Source of the DNA: CATQHD01 sp965243165
GTDB taxonomy: Bacteria; Actinomycetota; Acidimicrobiia; Spongiisociales; Spongiisociaceae
Reading direction: 5' to 3'
Assembly (NCBI GenBank): GCA_965243165.1
Contig: OZ251535.1
Location: 868,001 to 932,000 of the forward strand
Length of the DNA stretch: 64,000 bases
Below are positions 42,408-53,709 of this stretch, piece after piece (within the stretch, counting starts at the first letter, position 1; each line of letters starts with the position of its first letter). Under the pieces are notes generated by a model. It saw only the letters and a program-made list of their open reading frames with translations, was not told the origin of the DNA and made no database searches. The position numbers and the translations under genes were made by a program.

Positions 42408-42952
42408 TGGAGCGGGTCAAAAAGTCGGCATTGATCTCCGAAATGCTGAGCAAGATAATTGATAAGGGTAGTTGGGGCGGCGAGACCCACTTGCAAAAGT
42501 GTGTCTTCTTTCTGCAAGAGATGAGGAATGTTCCAACTGGTTATACGTTCCAGCTCTATAAGTACGGACCATATTCATTTGACATGCATGATGAGATTGT
42601 CAGGCTTCGAGGAATTGGTATGCTTTCTCTTTATTCTCGCAAACCCCAATATGGAGCAGCTCTTAAGGTATCCGAATTAGGTCAGAGTCTCCGAACTCAT
42701 TTTCCGAAGACCTTAAAGAAATACTCAGATGATATAGATTTCGTTACGGATAACTTTGGTGATTTAAACGCTTCTGAATTGGGTAAGTTGGCTACAGCCT
42801 ACTACTTTATCCTTCAAGATCAGGGCAACAGTGATGAGGAAGTAGCCATAAAAATAAATAATGTTAAGAGCCACATTCTTATCTCCGAAGGTATGGAGGC
42901 AGCAAAAATGGTAAGAGAGATTGCAAACTCAACTCAAGCACCAATTTCATAA
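42404..42952 (+). CDS. YwgA-like protein (copy 1)
   Basis: Encodes 182 aa and is coupled to the HD gene by a 4-bp overlap. The N-terminal half has ETHLQKCVFFLQEM and FQLYKYGPYSFDMHDEI, the phrase pattern of YwgA and related winged-helix proteins (also seen in Panacea-like antitoxins); the rest is helical with LGKLATAYYFILQD. No catalytic residues are evident. It may bind or control the HD phosphohydrolase. Base composition is AT-rich. Family call is by motif memory. Confidence 0.65.
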   Translation: MMERVKKSALISEMLSKIIDKGSWGGETHLQKCVFFLQEMRNVPTGYTFQLYKYGPYSFDMHDEIVRLRGIGMLSLYSRKPQYGAALKVSELGQSLRTHFPKTLKKYSDDIDFVTDNFGDLNASELGKLATAYYFILQDQGNSDEEVAIKINNVKSHILISEGMEAAKMVREIANSTQAPIS

Positions 42953-43010
42953 ATAAGTAGCACCATCTAGTAAGCTATCTAAAACGGACCTCCATAGATT
43001 TGGAGGAGTC

Positions 43011-43025
43011 ATGAAGCGGCTATAA
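43011..43025 (+). other. Lost 5' end of YwgA-like copy 2: RBS, ATG and in-frame TAA at codon 5
   Basis: GGAGGAG precedes ATG 43,011, which opens MKRL followed by TAA (43,023-43,025). Beyond the stop the same frame continues KASLIVAMIDKM, aligning with VKKSALISEMLSKI of copy 1. The stop therefore interrupts what was the true N-terminus. Confidence 0.7.
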
Positions 43026-43046
43026 AAGGCATCTCTGATTGTTGCG

Positions 43047-43547
43047 ATGATTGACAAGATGAAGGAAAGGGATGGCTGGGCTGGTGAGACTCACCTGCAT
43101 AAATGTCTCTTTTTCCTGCAGGAAATGAGAGGGATTCCTACTGATTATGAGTTCCAGATATATCATTATGGGCCCTTTTCGTTTAATCTAAGCGACGAAA
43201 TTGTGCAACTAAAGGGTGATAAAATCATTATCCCTTATCCTCGCCCATATCCATATGCCCCCAGCCTTGCCTGTTCTGAGTCAAGTCAGATCCTTAGAGA
43301 ATATTTTCCGAAAACCTTAGAAAGATACGCGGAGGACATAACCTTTATTGCCAAGCATTTTGGAAACCTGAATGCTACTGAATTGAGTAAACTGGCGACA
43401 GCTTATTATTTTATCTTGAAGGATCAATATGTCAACGATGATGAGGATATAGCTAAAAAGGTAAACCATGCAGTGCATTATATTTCTGTACCTGATGCTA
43501 AAGAGGCCACAAGAACAATAAGGAAGATAGCATATTCAAACAAATGA
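43047..43547 (+). CDS. YwgA-like protein (copy 2), N-terminally shortened by a nonsense codon
   Basis: Encodes 166 aa from ATG 43,047, a tandem paralogue of the preceding gene: GWAGETHLHKCLFFLQEMRG matches the copy-1 block, as do YHYGPFSFNLSDEI and LSKLATAYYFILKD. The ancestral start at 43,011 is followed by a stop at codon 5, so translation must begin at 43,047 (no good ribosome site there), or the gene is inactive. The core fold would be nearly intact from the internal start. A hairpin at 43,549-43,569 may end this transcript. Confidence 0.6.
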   Translation: MIDKMKERDGWAGETHLHKCLFFLQEMRGIPTDYEFQIYHYGPFSFNLSDEIVQLKGDKIIIPYPRPYPYAPSLACSESSQILREYFPKTLERYAEDITFIAKHFGNLNATELSKLATAYYFILKDQYVNDDEDIAKKVNHAVHYISVPDAKEATRTIRKIAYSNK

Positions 43548-43548
43548 T

Positions 43549-43584
43549 GGTTGTTCGCAAGGGACAACCCGGGGAGTTTTATTT
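43549..43584 (+). terminator. Hairpin terminator candidate between convergent units
   Basis: GGTTGT/ACAACC stem (43,549-43,569, 9-nt loop), then GC-rich bases and TTTTATTT. It sits between the YwgA-like gene (+) and the reverse transcriptase unit (-). The U-run is 8 nt from the stem, so strength is uncertain. Confidence 0.4.
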
Positions 43585-43965
43585 GAAATCCGCTGATAAC
43601 TTTGGGGATTCCCACTTGGTTTCTTCTAGCATTTTTAGTGTAACTTGATTTTCCTTAAATTCTTTGAGCATGTCTCGCACAATTGGGCGTTCTTCACCGG
43701 CCATCAGAGCGGCAAGGGCAAGAGATCTTCGTTGGAGGGGATTATTGGCGTTTCTTACTGCTTCTCTGATAACTGCCCTCGCGACATCAGTATTCCATGA
43801 TGCCAGTCTTTGAGCAGCCAGTGATAGTAATGGCAGTGGGGGAGAACTCTCACTCAATAATTCACCAAAAAATTGAGTTAAGTTATCGTTTGGTCTATCG
43901 GAAGGAAACAATGGTACCGAGTTGAGCTGTGGCCCATTCAAAGTGTGCCCAGTTGCCACTGGCAT
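43579..43965 (-). CDS. C-terminal helical part of the reverse transcriptase, in a different frame
   Basis: This frame overlaps the end of the reverse transcriptase gene by 71 bp and continues where it stops. From about LFPSDRPNDNLTQFFGELL it is a credible, helix-rich, HEAT-like region (LPLLSLAAQRLASW, ARAVIREAVRNA, RSLALAALMAGE), like the alpha-repeat C-termini of UG/Abi reverse transcriptases. ATG 43,965 is available, but its first residues are only the RT gene read in another frame. Joining the two frames would need a +1 shift around TTGTTTCCTTCCGATAG (near 43,900). It is thus a frameshifted gene end, a programmed frameshift, or a sequencing error. Confidence 0.5.
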   Translation of the reverse strand: MPVATGHTLNGPQLNSVPLFPSDRPNDNLTQFFGELLSESSPPLPLLSLAAQRLASWNTDVARAVIREAVRNANNPLQRRSLALAALMAGEERPIVRDMLKEFKENQVTLKMLEETKWESPKLSADFK

Positions 43966-45094
43966 ACTTGATATACCAATCAGATAAATCGCACCAAGCG
44001 TTAGAGTCATGAAACAAGCGTGCAAGATGATCCGCTCCGTGTGGCATTCTATGGGCTTTGTTGACGAAATCGGGTATTTGATTATAGACTTTATGTCTAC
44101 GCATTCTTTTGGTGGCAAATCGGATAGATGTGCGACTGGTTTGTTCAGGGAATTCAATAATTTCATCAACTAAATCCATCAAAGGACCTTTATCTGGATA
44201 ACGATCTTCTAGATGCTTATCAACAGCACTATGTTCCATTTGATTCACAGCCTTTACCAAGTATTCCCCTGTCAAGACCTCCGTTTTGGCAAAGTTCATA
44301 TTGAGTTGCAAGTCTTCCAGACAATGCTGTAATTCAATTTGAGCTTTACGAAGGATACTAGCTTCGGGTCCAAATATCCAAATATCATCCATCCATCGAC
44401 ATGCTGTAGAATAAGTTGATAGTATATCATCAACAGGCTTGAGATACATATTGGCAAGAACACAAGACGCCAAAGATCGTTGTGGTATTCCGGAACGATT
44501 TGTAATAGTATCCCAGCTTCTGAGTAGATCAAGTAGTCGGTCTGGTATATTTCCGCTGCCGATACGAGTTCGAATAGATTCCTCTAACTTGTCAAGATTT
44601 ATGTTGGCAAAATAGGATACTATGTCTGTCTTTAAACCCCAGGTGTGATGATCAACAAGCTTAGCAAGTCTGGTTCGAAAATTATTCCATTGATAATCAC
44701 TACGACCATAATTTCCTGATTTAGGATCGTCAGGAAAAAGCCGCCATCCATAAATGAACGGAGGTAGACGACCTATAAGGTCACGACTAAAATGATCAAC
44801 GATGGCCTGGTAGCAAATACGGTCAATCGGGTCCATTATGATAGCAGGCCGAAAGGCAAAATTCTCTTTAGGAATGTCAATATTATAACATTGGCTCGCA
44901 CCAGAATCATTCAGTCTAGACTTGAAAATTTCTTGGGCATAGCGCACAGACCACTTGAGTTCAGGCCACCCCCATGGATCTCGGTACCAGTCTCCTATAA
45001 TGTCGTTTTCTACGTTATATAAGGCCTGCTGAAAGTCCAGTGCGTTAAGCCAGTCAGGGCCGAGTTTTTGTGGCTTACTATTGCGTTTTGCCAT
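43895..45094 (-). CDS. Reverse transcriptase of the defence-associated (UG/Abi-like) type
   Basis: Encodes 399 aa. RT motifs in order: motif A LKTDIVSYFANI (D157), motif B SGIPQRSLAS (202-205 GIPQ), motif C CRWMDDIW (D236, D237) and motif D LNMNFAKTEV (K270). No maturase, endonuclease or integrase domain follows, and there are no group II intron features; retron hallmarks (VTG triplet, msr/msd) are also not evident. This leaves the unknown-group/abortive-infection RTs used in phage defence. It lies 80 bp downstream of the PLD-helicase gene on the same strand. AT-rich composition differs from the genome. The C-terminal repeat domain is out of frame. Confidence 0.85.
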   Translation of the reverse strand: MAKRNSKPQKLGPDWLNALDFQQALYNVENDIIGDWYRDPWGWPELKWSVRYAQEIFKSRLNDSGASQCYNIDIPKENFAFRPAIIMDPIDRICYQAIVDHFSRDLIGRLPPFIYGWRLFPDDPKSGNYGRSDYQWNNFRTRLAKLVDHHTWGLKTDIVSYFANINLDKLEESIRTRIGSGNIPDRLLDLLRSWDTITNRSGIPQRSLASCVLANMYLKPVDDILSTYSTACRWMDDIWIFGPEASILRKAQIELQHCLEDLQLNMNFAKTEVLTGEYLVKAVNQMEHSAVDKHLEDRYPDKGPLMDLVDEIIEFPEQTSRTSIRFATKRMRRHKVYNQIPDFVNKAHRMPHGADHLARLFHDSNAWCDLSDWYIKYASGNWAHFEWATAQLGTIVSFR

Positions 45095-45174
45095 TTTCTA
45101 ATACCGCCTTTCAACTGTATTACAGACCCATACCCAGCCTTCTTTCACTGACATGGGTGGTCAGTCGGGCCTGG

Positions 45175-48100
45175 TCAGCATACCATACCATGAGCGGTCT
45201 CGGCGGCCGGGCGGTGGGTGAATCCCATAGAGCAGATTACTCTGGGTTCGGGGCGGCCTTCTTGGTTGGAGGTGTTGGGGTATTCGCATAGGCGGTTGTC
45301 TTGGTGGAGGTTGACGAGCAGGGCGGCCAGGTCTTCGTTGCTGGGTTGTCGTTGGGATTTTGAGAGCCTGTCGGCGGCTGTGGGCTGCAGGGGGTGGGAG
45401 GCCAGGTCGTTCAGGGCGGCTTCCAGGTCGTCTTTGCTGAAGAGGAGGTTGTCGGCCAGGGAGTCTCGGAGGGGTTCCAGCCGGTTCCAGACTCGGCCTC
45501 GGACTCCGGTCGGTGTCTCGCCCGGTCGTTCGGGCGGGGCGGTGAGGGGGCCGGCGAAGGCGGCGGCCGCCAGATCGTGGTGTTGGGGCAGCCGGGCGGC
45601 TGGGGATTCGTCAGGTTCGCATGCCGCCATTGCCAGGGCTCTTTGGGGGGTGATGCGTCTGCCCCGTCCGCTGGCGGAGACGAATGCGAATGCGTCGGAT
45701 CCCGTTACCGTCTTCGAGTGGACCAGCACCCCGGCGTCCGGCCGGTGGGCGGCCGTGTTGTCCAGGGTGGAGTAGACGGCGTCGGGCAGGTTTTCTACCT
45801 GTTTCGCGAGCTTTGGGTGGTCGGCGGCCGCCGAACGCCAGATCTCATACGCCATCGACACGGGGTCGACGTCGCCGCCGTCCTCGTCGGCGAGCTGGTA
45901 TTCGGAGTGTTCGTCGAAGAGGCCGGCGATCATGGCCTGTTCGCTCGGGTCGCCGAAGAACTTCTCGTCGGAGCCGAGCAGCTGTGCGTTGTCCTTGAGC
46001 CTTTCTCGGATGCGGCCCCGCAGTGTGATCACCTCCTCTACCTTTCCCGCCGGGAGCAGCGAGTAGATGAGCACCTGTTCGGACTGCTGGCCGATCCGGT
46101 CCACCCTTCCGGCCCGCTGGACGAGCTTGACGATGGCCCATGGCAGGTCGTAGTTGACCACGATGTGGGCGTCTTGGAGGTTCTGCCCCTCCGACAGCAC
46201 ATCGGTGGACACCAGCACCCGCAGTTCGTCGTCCGGCGGGGCAGCGTTGTTGGAGACAGGGGAGAAGCGGCAGGCCAGCGCCCGCGGATCGTTCGACGAT
46301 CCGGTAACCGCCGCCGCGTCGTCCACCCCGCGGCGGCCGAGCTCCGAAGCGACGTAGAAGGCGGTGTCGGCGTATTCGGTGAACACGATGACCTTCTCGC
46401 CGGGGTGGGTCTCGGTGATGATCTCCATGAGCTGATCCAGCTTGCCGTCCTTGCCGGGGTTCCACTGCCCGAACCGGTCGAGAAGGCCGCGGATCACGGC
46501 GGTGTCGCGGTCGAGGTCGTCGGAGAACCGGGGTTCGAGCAGCTCCGATCTCAGCCAGCGCACGCTGCGGCGGCCGGCCCGGCGCAGTTTGTGATAGGCC
46601 GCCGCCGGAACGGAGCCGTCCAGCGGGCCGCCGTCCTCCAGCCCGCCTTCCTTGAACAGGTCGCCGTCGTCCTGGTCGGCTTCGGCGTACCACAGCGCAT
46701 TGTCCACCGAACCGATCGGAACGGGCAGCCCGTTTTCGATCGCGTAGGAGGCCACCAGGTTCCGCAGGGCGTGCCGTCTGAGGGTGGCGAGGAAGGCAGG
46801 CCCCGAAGAGGACAGCCGCTTGAACAGCATCACCCTCGTGAACCCCATCAGGTTGCCCCGGGCCGACCTGCGGAGGTCGTCCAGCAGGTCTTGCTCTTTG
46901 TCGTCGAGGGCGGCGCCGTCGGTCAGGTAATCACCGATCTTGTACCGGGGAAGGCGCAGAGCGGCCACCGCGTCGAGGGTCGATCGGTCGATCATCTCGC
47001 GGGCCGGATCGTCGCGGGAGAGTTCCCGCTCTAACGGATGGGCGATCCGTTCCGGGAAGTAGAACTCGCCGCCGTCCCCGAACTGCAGGTATTGACGGCC
47101 CTGCCCGTCATCGCGGGCGTAGTTGTCGGCGATGAAGCGGCGGGTGCGGCGAACCATGAACTGCGACAGCAGCTCCTGCCAGTCGTCGTGATGGTCGGAG
47201 AGGCGGAAAGCCGCGATAGACGACGTTCGTCCGCCGCACCTCAGCGAGAAATTGGCTTCGCCCATCGCAGTTGCGGCCCGTTCCGGACGGATGCCGAGAT
47301 CGATTTCATCGCCCAGGAACAGGCTCATCTGGGCGTCGATGTCGGATACGTCCTTGTTGTACGGGGTGGCCGACAGCAGCACCACCTTCGAGTCGTTGTC
47401 GGCGATGTAGGTGCGCAGGGCCCGCCAGCTCTTACTCAACCGGTTGCGGAGGTTGTGGGATTCGTCCACGATGACCAACCGGTAGCGCCGCAGTTCAGCC
47501 AAGACGCCGCGGGGAACCATCGACAGGGAAATCACCCGGCCTCGAACGTCGTAGTGATCGACGTAGGACTCCCACATGGACACCAGGTTCTTCGGGCAGA
47601 TGATAAGGGCGTCAGTGCCGTACTCCCCCTGGAGCAGGCGGGCGACGGCGGTGGCGACCAGCGTCTTGCCCAGCCCGACTACATCGCCGACGATGACCCC
47701 GCCGCGCCGGTGGACTATCCGGGCGGCGATGTTCACCGCCGCGGTCTGGAAGTCGAGCAGCTTGTTCGATATGGAGGCGGGCAGCCCGTACTCGATGAGG
47801 CCGTCCCGGGCTTCCTTCGACAGATGCCAGGCCATCTTCAGGTAGACCAGGTAGGGGTCCAAGGCGCACTTCGATGCCCACGACTCGTCGAGCATCTTCA
47901 CCAACTCGAGGTTCGCCGGGAGCGTCAGCGGGTGTTCCCACATCTCGTCGAACCAGGCGGCGAGCTTGGCCGTGGAGTCGTGGTCGGTCACGTCCACGTT
48001 CAGCTCGCCCTGGTCGGACAGCCCCGCCCGGGTGAGGTTCGACGAACCGACATAGCCGGTGCGCGGGTTGTCCACGCTGTCCTTGTGGCAGAGGTACAGC

Positions 48101-48525
48101 TTGGCGTGGAGGCGGTGGGCGAGGAACAGGCGCACCTCCACCTGTCCGGAATCGATTTGGGTGTGCAGCCGCTGCAGCGCCTTCTCGTCGGCTTCGGTCG
48201 GCAGGCCCACCTCCAACTGGTTCCGCATCTCGGCCAACGCCGTCTCTGCGTTCTTGGAGGCGGTCTCCGTGTCGGTGGGGGGCAGGGCGCGGAGACGCTG
48301 CAGACGGCGCATCTCGTCGTGAGGATGCTCCGTCATCCCGACCAGCAGGCGCACCTTCGGGCTGCCGCTTCTTCCGGGCAGAGAGTCCACCTGCTCGGCG
48401 ATCAGCTCCCATCCCCGCAGGTTGAAGTAGCCGACCGCCGCATCGAGCGAGAGGGTGTTCTCACGGAGCGACCGCGTCAGGGCTTCCTCCAGCCAGGCGT
48501 TCATGTTGTCGAGAATTCGCGGCAT
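45175..48525 (-). CDS. PLD-nuclease/SNF2-like DNA helicase
   Basis: Encodes 1,116 aa from ATG 48,525 (MPRILDNMNAWLEE), 5 bp after the methylase stop; a longer start inside the methylase gene is less likely. N-terminal phospholipase-D-like part: HAKLYLCHKD (H140, K142) with GSSN at 160-163, a single HKD half-site. The SF2 helicase core has Walker A GDVVGLGKT (280-288), DESH (354-357), LLSATPYNK and the C-terminal half with VIVFTEYADTAFY and QRAGRVDRIGQQ. The C-terminal 250 residues are unassigned. Helicase plus adenine methylase pairs are known in several phage-defence systems. GC content is high again here, unlike the RT gene. Confidence 0.88.
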   Translation of the reverse strand: MPRILDNMNAWLEEALTRSLRENTLSLDAAVGYFNLRGWELIAEQVDSLPGRSGSPKVRLLVGMTEHPHDEMRRLQRLRALPPTDTETASKNAETALAEMRNQLEVGLPTEADEKALQRLHTQIDSGQVEVRLFLAHRLHAKLYLCHKDSVDNPRTGYVGSSNLTRAGLSDQGELNVDVTDHDSTAKLAAWFDEMWEHPLTLPANLELVKMLDESWASKCALDPYLVYLKMAWHLSKEARDGLIEYGLPASISNKLLDFQTAAVNIAARIVHRRGGVIVGDVVGLGKTLVATAVARLLQGEYGTDALIICPKNLVSMWESYVDHYDVRGRVISLSMVPRGVLAELRRYRLVIVDESHNLRNRLSKSWRALRTYIADNDSKVVLLSATPYNKDVSDIDAQMSLFLGDEIDLGIRPERAATAMGEANFSLRCGGRTSSIAAFRLSDHHDDWQELLSQFMVRRTRRFIADNYARDDGQGRQYLQFGDGGEFYFPERIAHPLERELSRDDPAREMIDRSTLDAVAALRLPRYKIGDYLTDGAALDDKEQDLLDDLRRSARGNLMGFTRVMLFKRLSSSGPAFLATLRRHALRNLVASYAIENGLPVPIGSVDNALWYAEADQDDGDLFKEGGLEDGGPLDGSVPAAAYHKLRRAGRRSVRWLRSELLEPRFSDDLDRDTAVIRGLLDRFGQWNPGKDGKLDQLMEIITETHPGEKVIVFTEYADTAFYVASELGRRGVDDAAAVTGSSNDPRALACRFSPVSNNAAPPDDELRVLVSTDVLSEGQNLQDAHIVVNYDLPWAIVKLVQRAGRVDRIGQQSEQVLIYSLLPAGKVEEVITLRGRIRERLKDNAQLLGSDEKFFGDPSEQAMIAGLFDEHSEYQLADEDGGDVDPVSMAYEIWRSAAADHPKLAKQVENLPDAVYSTLDNTAAHRPDAGVLVHSKTVTGSDAFAFVSASGRGRRITPQRALAMAACEPDESPAARLPQHHDLAAAAFAGPLTAPPERPGETPTGVRGRVWNRLEPLRDSLADNLLFSKDDLEAALNDLASHPLQPTAADRLSKSQRQPSNEDLAALLVNLHQDNRLCEYPNTSNQEGRPEPRVICSMGFTHRPAAETAHGMVC

Positions 48526-48530
48526 CGGTT

Positions 48531-51749
<3,219 letters not shown>

Positions 51750-51941
51750 CACGGATTTTCCTCTCTCCTCGGATGCCAGAATGTCACGTTGACAAGGGTA
51801 CAGGATGCCTATGACAGAACCGGGCAATGCCGGCGCAGGGCCGCCGGCGGGCCCTCCTCTCGTATGGCGCATCCAGGGGTTTTGTTCCATGAACGAATCC
51901 GGAAACCGCCTGCCGAAGCCGTCTGCAGCCAGGGGTTGGGG

Positions 51942-51972
51942 TAACCTTACAGATAAGGTTAGGCTAGCCTAA
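51942..51972 (+). promoter_or_regulatory. IdeR/DtxR-type iron box
   Basis: TAAGGTTAGGCTAGCCTAA (51,954-51,972) matches the DtxR/IdeR consensus at 17 of 19 positions. A further perfect inverted repeat TAACCTTA-CAGA-TAAGGTTA (51,942-51,961) overlaps its left side, possibly for a second repressor dimer. It lies 22 bp before the lipoprotein gene. Iron-loaded repressor would shut the operon off. The 190 bp between it and the methylase start hold nothing else recognisable. Confidence 0.85.
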
Positions 51973-51994
51973 TAACTGGGGCGGACAGTCTGAC

Positions 51995-52696
51995 ATGAGG
52001 GAGATGATGGAGATATCTAGGAAAGCGGCGGCCGTTCTGACCGTGCTGGTGTTGGCGGCGGCCGCCTGCGGCGTTGACGACGGGGGCGAGGTCCGCCTCG
52101 TCAACGGCGACGGCGGTTCGGTCTCGGGTTCGGCCTCTGCTTCTGGTTCGGGGTCGGCCTCTGGTACAGGGTCGGCTTCAGCTTCAGCCTCTGGTACAGG
52201 TTCAGGGTCAGCTTCTGCCTCAGCCTCTGGTACTGCTTCGACTTCCGGCACTGCTCCGGCGTCTGGTACGGGGTCGGCTTCGGCCTCCGCTTCGGGCACA
52301 GCTCCCTCGGACAGCGAGCCGGCTCCGGAACCGCAGGAGGCGTCCGAGGAGGATACGGAGGCGGTGCTGCAGGCCTACCGCGTCGTCTTCGACAGCCGCG
52401 TTCCGTTCGACGAGAAGGTTCCCTATCTGGAGGACGCCGAACAGCTGCGCGACGTCTTCGAAAGGTATGTGAGTGCGGCCGAGATGTTCGGGGGCATCCA
52501 CCTGGACCCAACCGCGGTGGAGATCGACGGGGACACAGCCGAGGTAACCTACAACGTGATGTTCGGAGAGCAGGCGGCCTATTCCGATTTGACCGGGGAT
52601 GCGGTGCGCATCGACGGGGTGTGGTCGGTTACCCGGGCGAGGTTCTGCGCCTTCATGTCCTCGGCCCGGGTGTCCTGCCCGTCTCCTTCCGGTTGA
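51995..52696 (+). CDS. Lipoprotein with Ser/Ala/Gly/Thr-repeat linker
   Basis: Encodes 233 aa (ATG at 51,995; 52,004 and 52,007 also possible). Signal peptide AAAVLTVLVLAAAAC with a lipid-acceptor Cys near residue 27. Residues about 40-115 are low-complexity repeats of Gly-Ser-Ala-Ser-Ala and Gly-Thr, then a Pro/Glu hinge. The C-terminal 115 residues (EEDTEAVLQAYRVVFDSRVP, YVSAAEMFGG, AEVTYNVMFG) look like a small SnoaL/NTF2-like alpha+beta domain. It is first in the iron-box operon and its stop overlaps the haem-binding lipoprotein start, so a surface role in haem or siderophore capture is plausible; function unknown. Confidence 0.75.
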   Translation: MREMMEISRKAAAVLTVLVLAAAACGVDDGGEVRLVNGDGGSVSGSASASGSGSASGTGSASASASGTGSGSASASASGTASTSGTAPASGTGSASASASGTAPSDSEPAPEPQEASEEDTEAVLQAYRVVFDSRVPFDEKVPYLEDAEQLRDVFERYVSAAEMFGGIHLDPTAVEIDGDTAEVTYNVMFGEQAAYSDLTGDAVRIDGVWSVTRARFCAFMSSARVSCPSPSG

Positions 52697-53709
52697 GGCG
52701 GTCCGCCGCGCAGCCGACCAACCGGGGAGGGCCGCGCTCATCAGCGGCGGCGCTGGCGGGGATCCTGTTGCTCTCCGCCTGCGGCGGCGGCGCCGAGCCC
52801 GCCCCTGACCCCGGCGCCGCAGCGTCGGCTTCTGCCCCGGCGGAGGAACCGCAGCCGTCCCTGCCCGCGCCCCGCACCATCACCGGCGCCGACGGAGTCG
52901 ATTCGGTCGTATCCGACGCGAGCCGCATCGTGGTGCTCAACGGCTACATCAACGAGATCGTGTACGCCCTGGGCCGGGGCAGCCAGGTGGTGGGCAACGA
53001 CCTGAGCGCCCGCTACCCGCCGGAGACGGAGCAAGTCGCCAAGATCGGCTATCAGCGCACCCTGAACGCCGAAGCCGTCATCGCCCTGGAACCGACCCTG
53101 GTGCTGGGGAGCGCCGAAGCGGGGCCGGCGTTCGCCTTGGAGCAGGTGCGGGAAACCGGAACTCCGGTGGTGATCCTGCCGGCCGAGTTCACTCTGGAGG
53201 CGGCCTATGAGCGCGTGCTGACGGTGGGGGAGGTGCTGGGGGCGGAGGAAGAGGCGGACAGGCTGGCGCAGCGGATGCGGGCCGAGGTCGAAGCCGCCCG
53301 GGCGGCGGTCCCCCAGGGGGCGGACCCGCCCCGAGTGGCTTTTCTGTACGCCCGCGGCCGCGATCTGTTGCTCCTGTTCGGAAGGGGATCACCTTCGGAG
53401 GCCTTGATAACCGCCGCCGGCGGGATCGACGCCGGGGCCTCCTCCGGGGTGGGAGAGTTCACCCTCGTGACCGCCGAAGGGCTGGCGGCGGCGGCCCCCG
53501 ACTGGCTGATCCTGACCGAAGACGGCATGGAGTCGGTGGGGGGAAGGGACGGCCTGCTGGAGGCGCCGGGCGTAGCCCAGACCGAGGCCGGGCGGCGGGG
53601 GAACATCCTGGTGTACGACGACCTCTTGTTCCTGGGGCTCACGCCGCGGGTGGGCGGGGTGCTCCAGGACCTGGTAGATGCGCTCTACGGAGGGGGTGAT
53701 GAGGGGTGA
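52693..53709 (+). CDS. hmuT: Haem/siderophore ABC transporter substrate-binding lipoprotein (HmuT-like)
   Basis: Encodes 338 aa. I place the start at TTG 52,693, which overlaps the upstream TGA (TTGA) and gives a standard lipoprotein signal (MRRSAAQPTN...GILLLSAC). The mature protein has the class III periplasmic-binding fold: IVVLNGYINEIVYALGRGSQVVG, LNAEAVIALEPTLVL, a long backbone helix EAAYERVLTVGEVLGAE, and LFLGLTPRVGGVLQDLVDAL at the end. This arrangement is that of HmuT haem-binding proteins. Siderophore use cannot be excluded. The iron box upstream agrees with an iron-uptake role. Confidence 0.82.
   Translation: MRRSAAQPTNRGGPRSSAAALAGILLLSACGGGAEPAPDPGAAASASAPAEEPQPSLPAPRTITGADGVDSVVSDASRIVVLNGYINEIVYALGRGSQVVGNDLSARYPPETEQVAKIGYQRTLNAEAVIALEPTLVLGSAEAGPAFALEQVRETGTPVVILPAEFTLEAAYERVLTVGEVLGAEEEADRLAQRMRAEVEAARAAVPQGADPPRVAFLYARGRDLLLLFGRGSPSEALITAAGGIDAGASSGVGEFTLVTAEGLAAAAPDWLILTEDGMESVGGRDGLLEAPGVAQTEAGRRGNILVYDDLLFLGLTPRVGGVLQDLVDALYGGGDEG

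Noticed and set aside
43895..45094. Group II intron or retron
   Set aside because: No intron domain V/VI-like structure, maturase or endonuclease part seen near the RT, and no msr/msd-like repeat structure recognised upstream.
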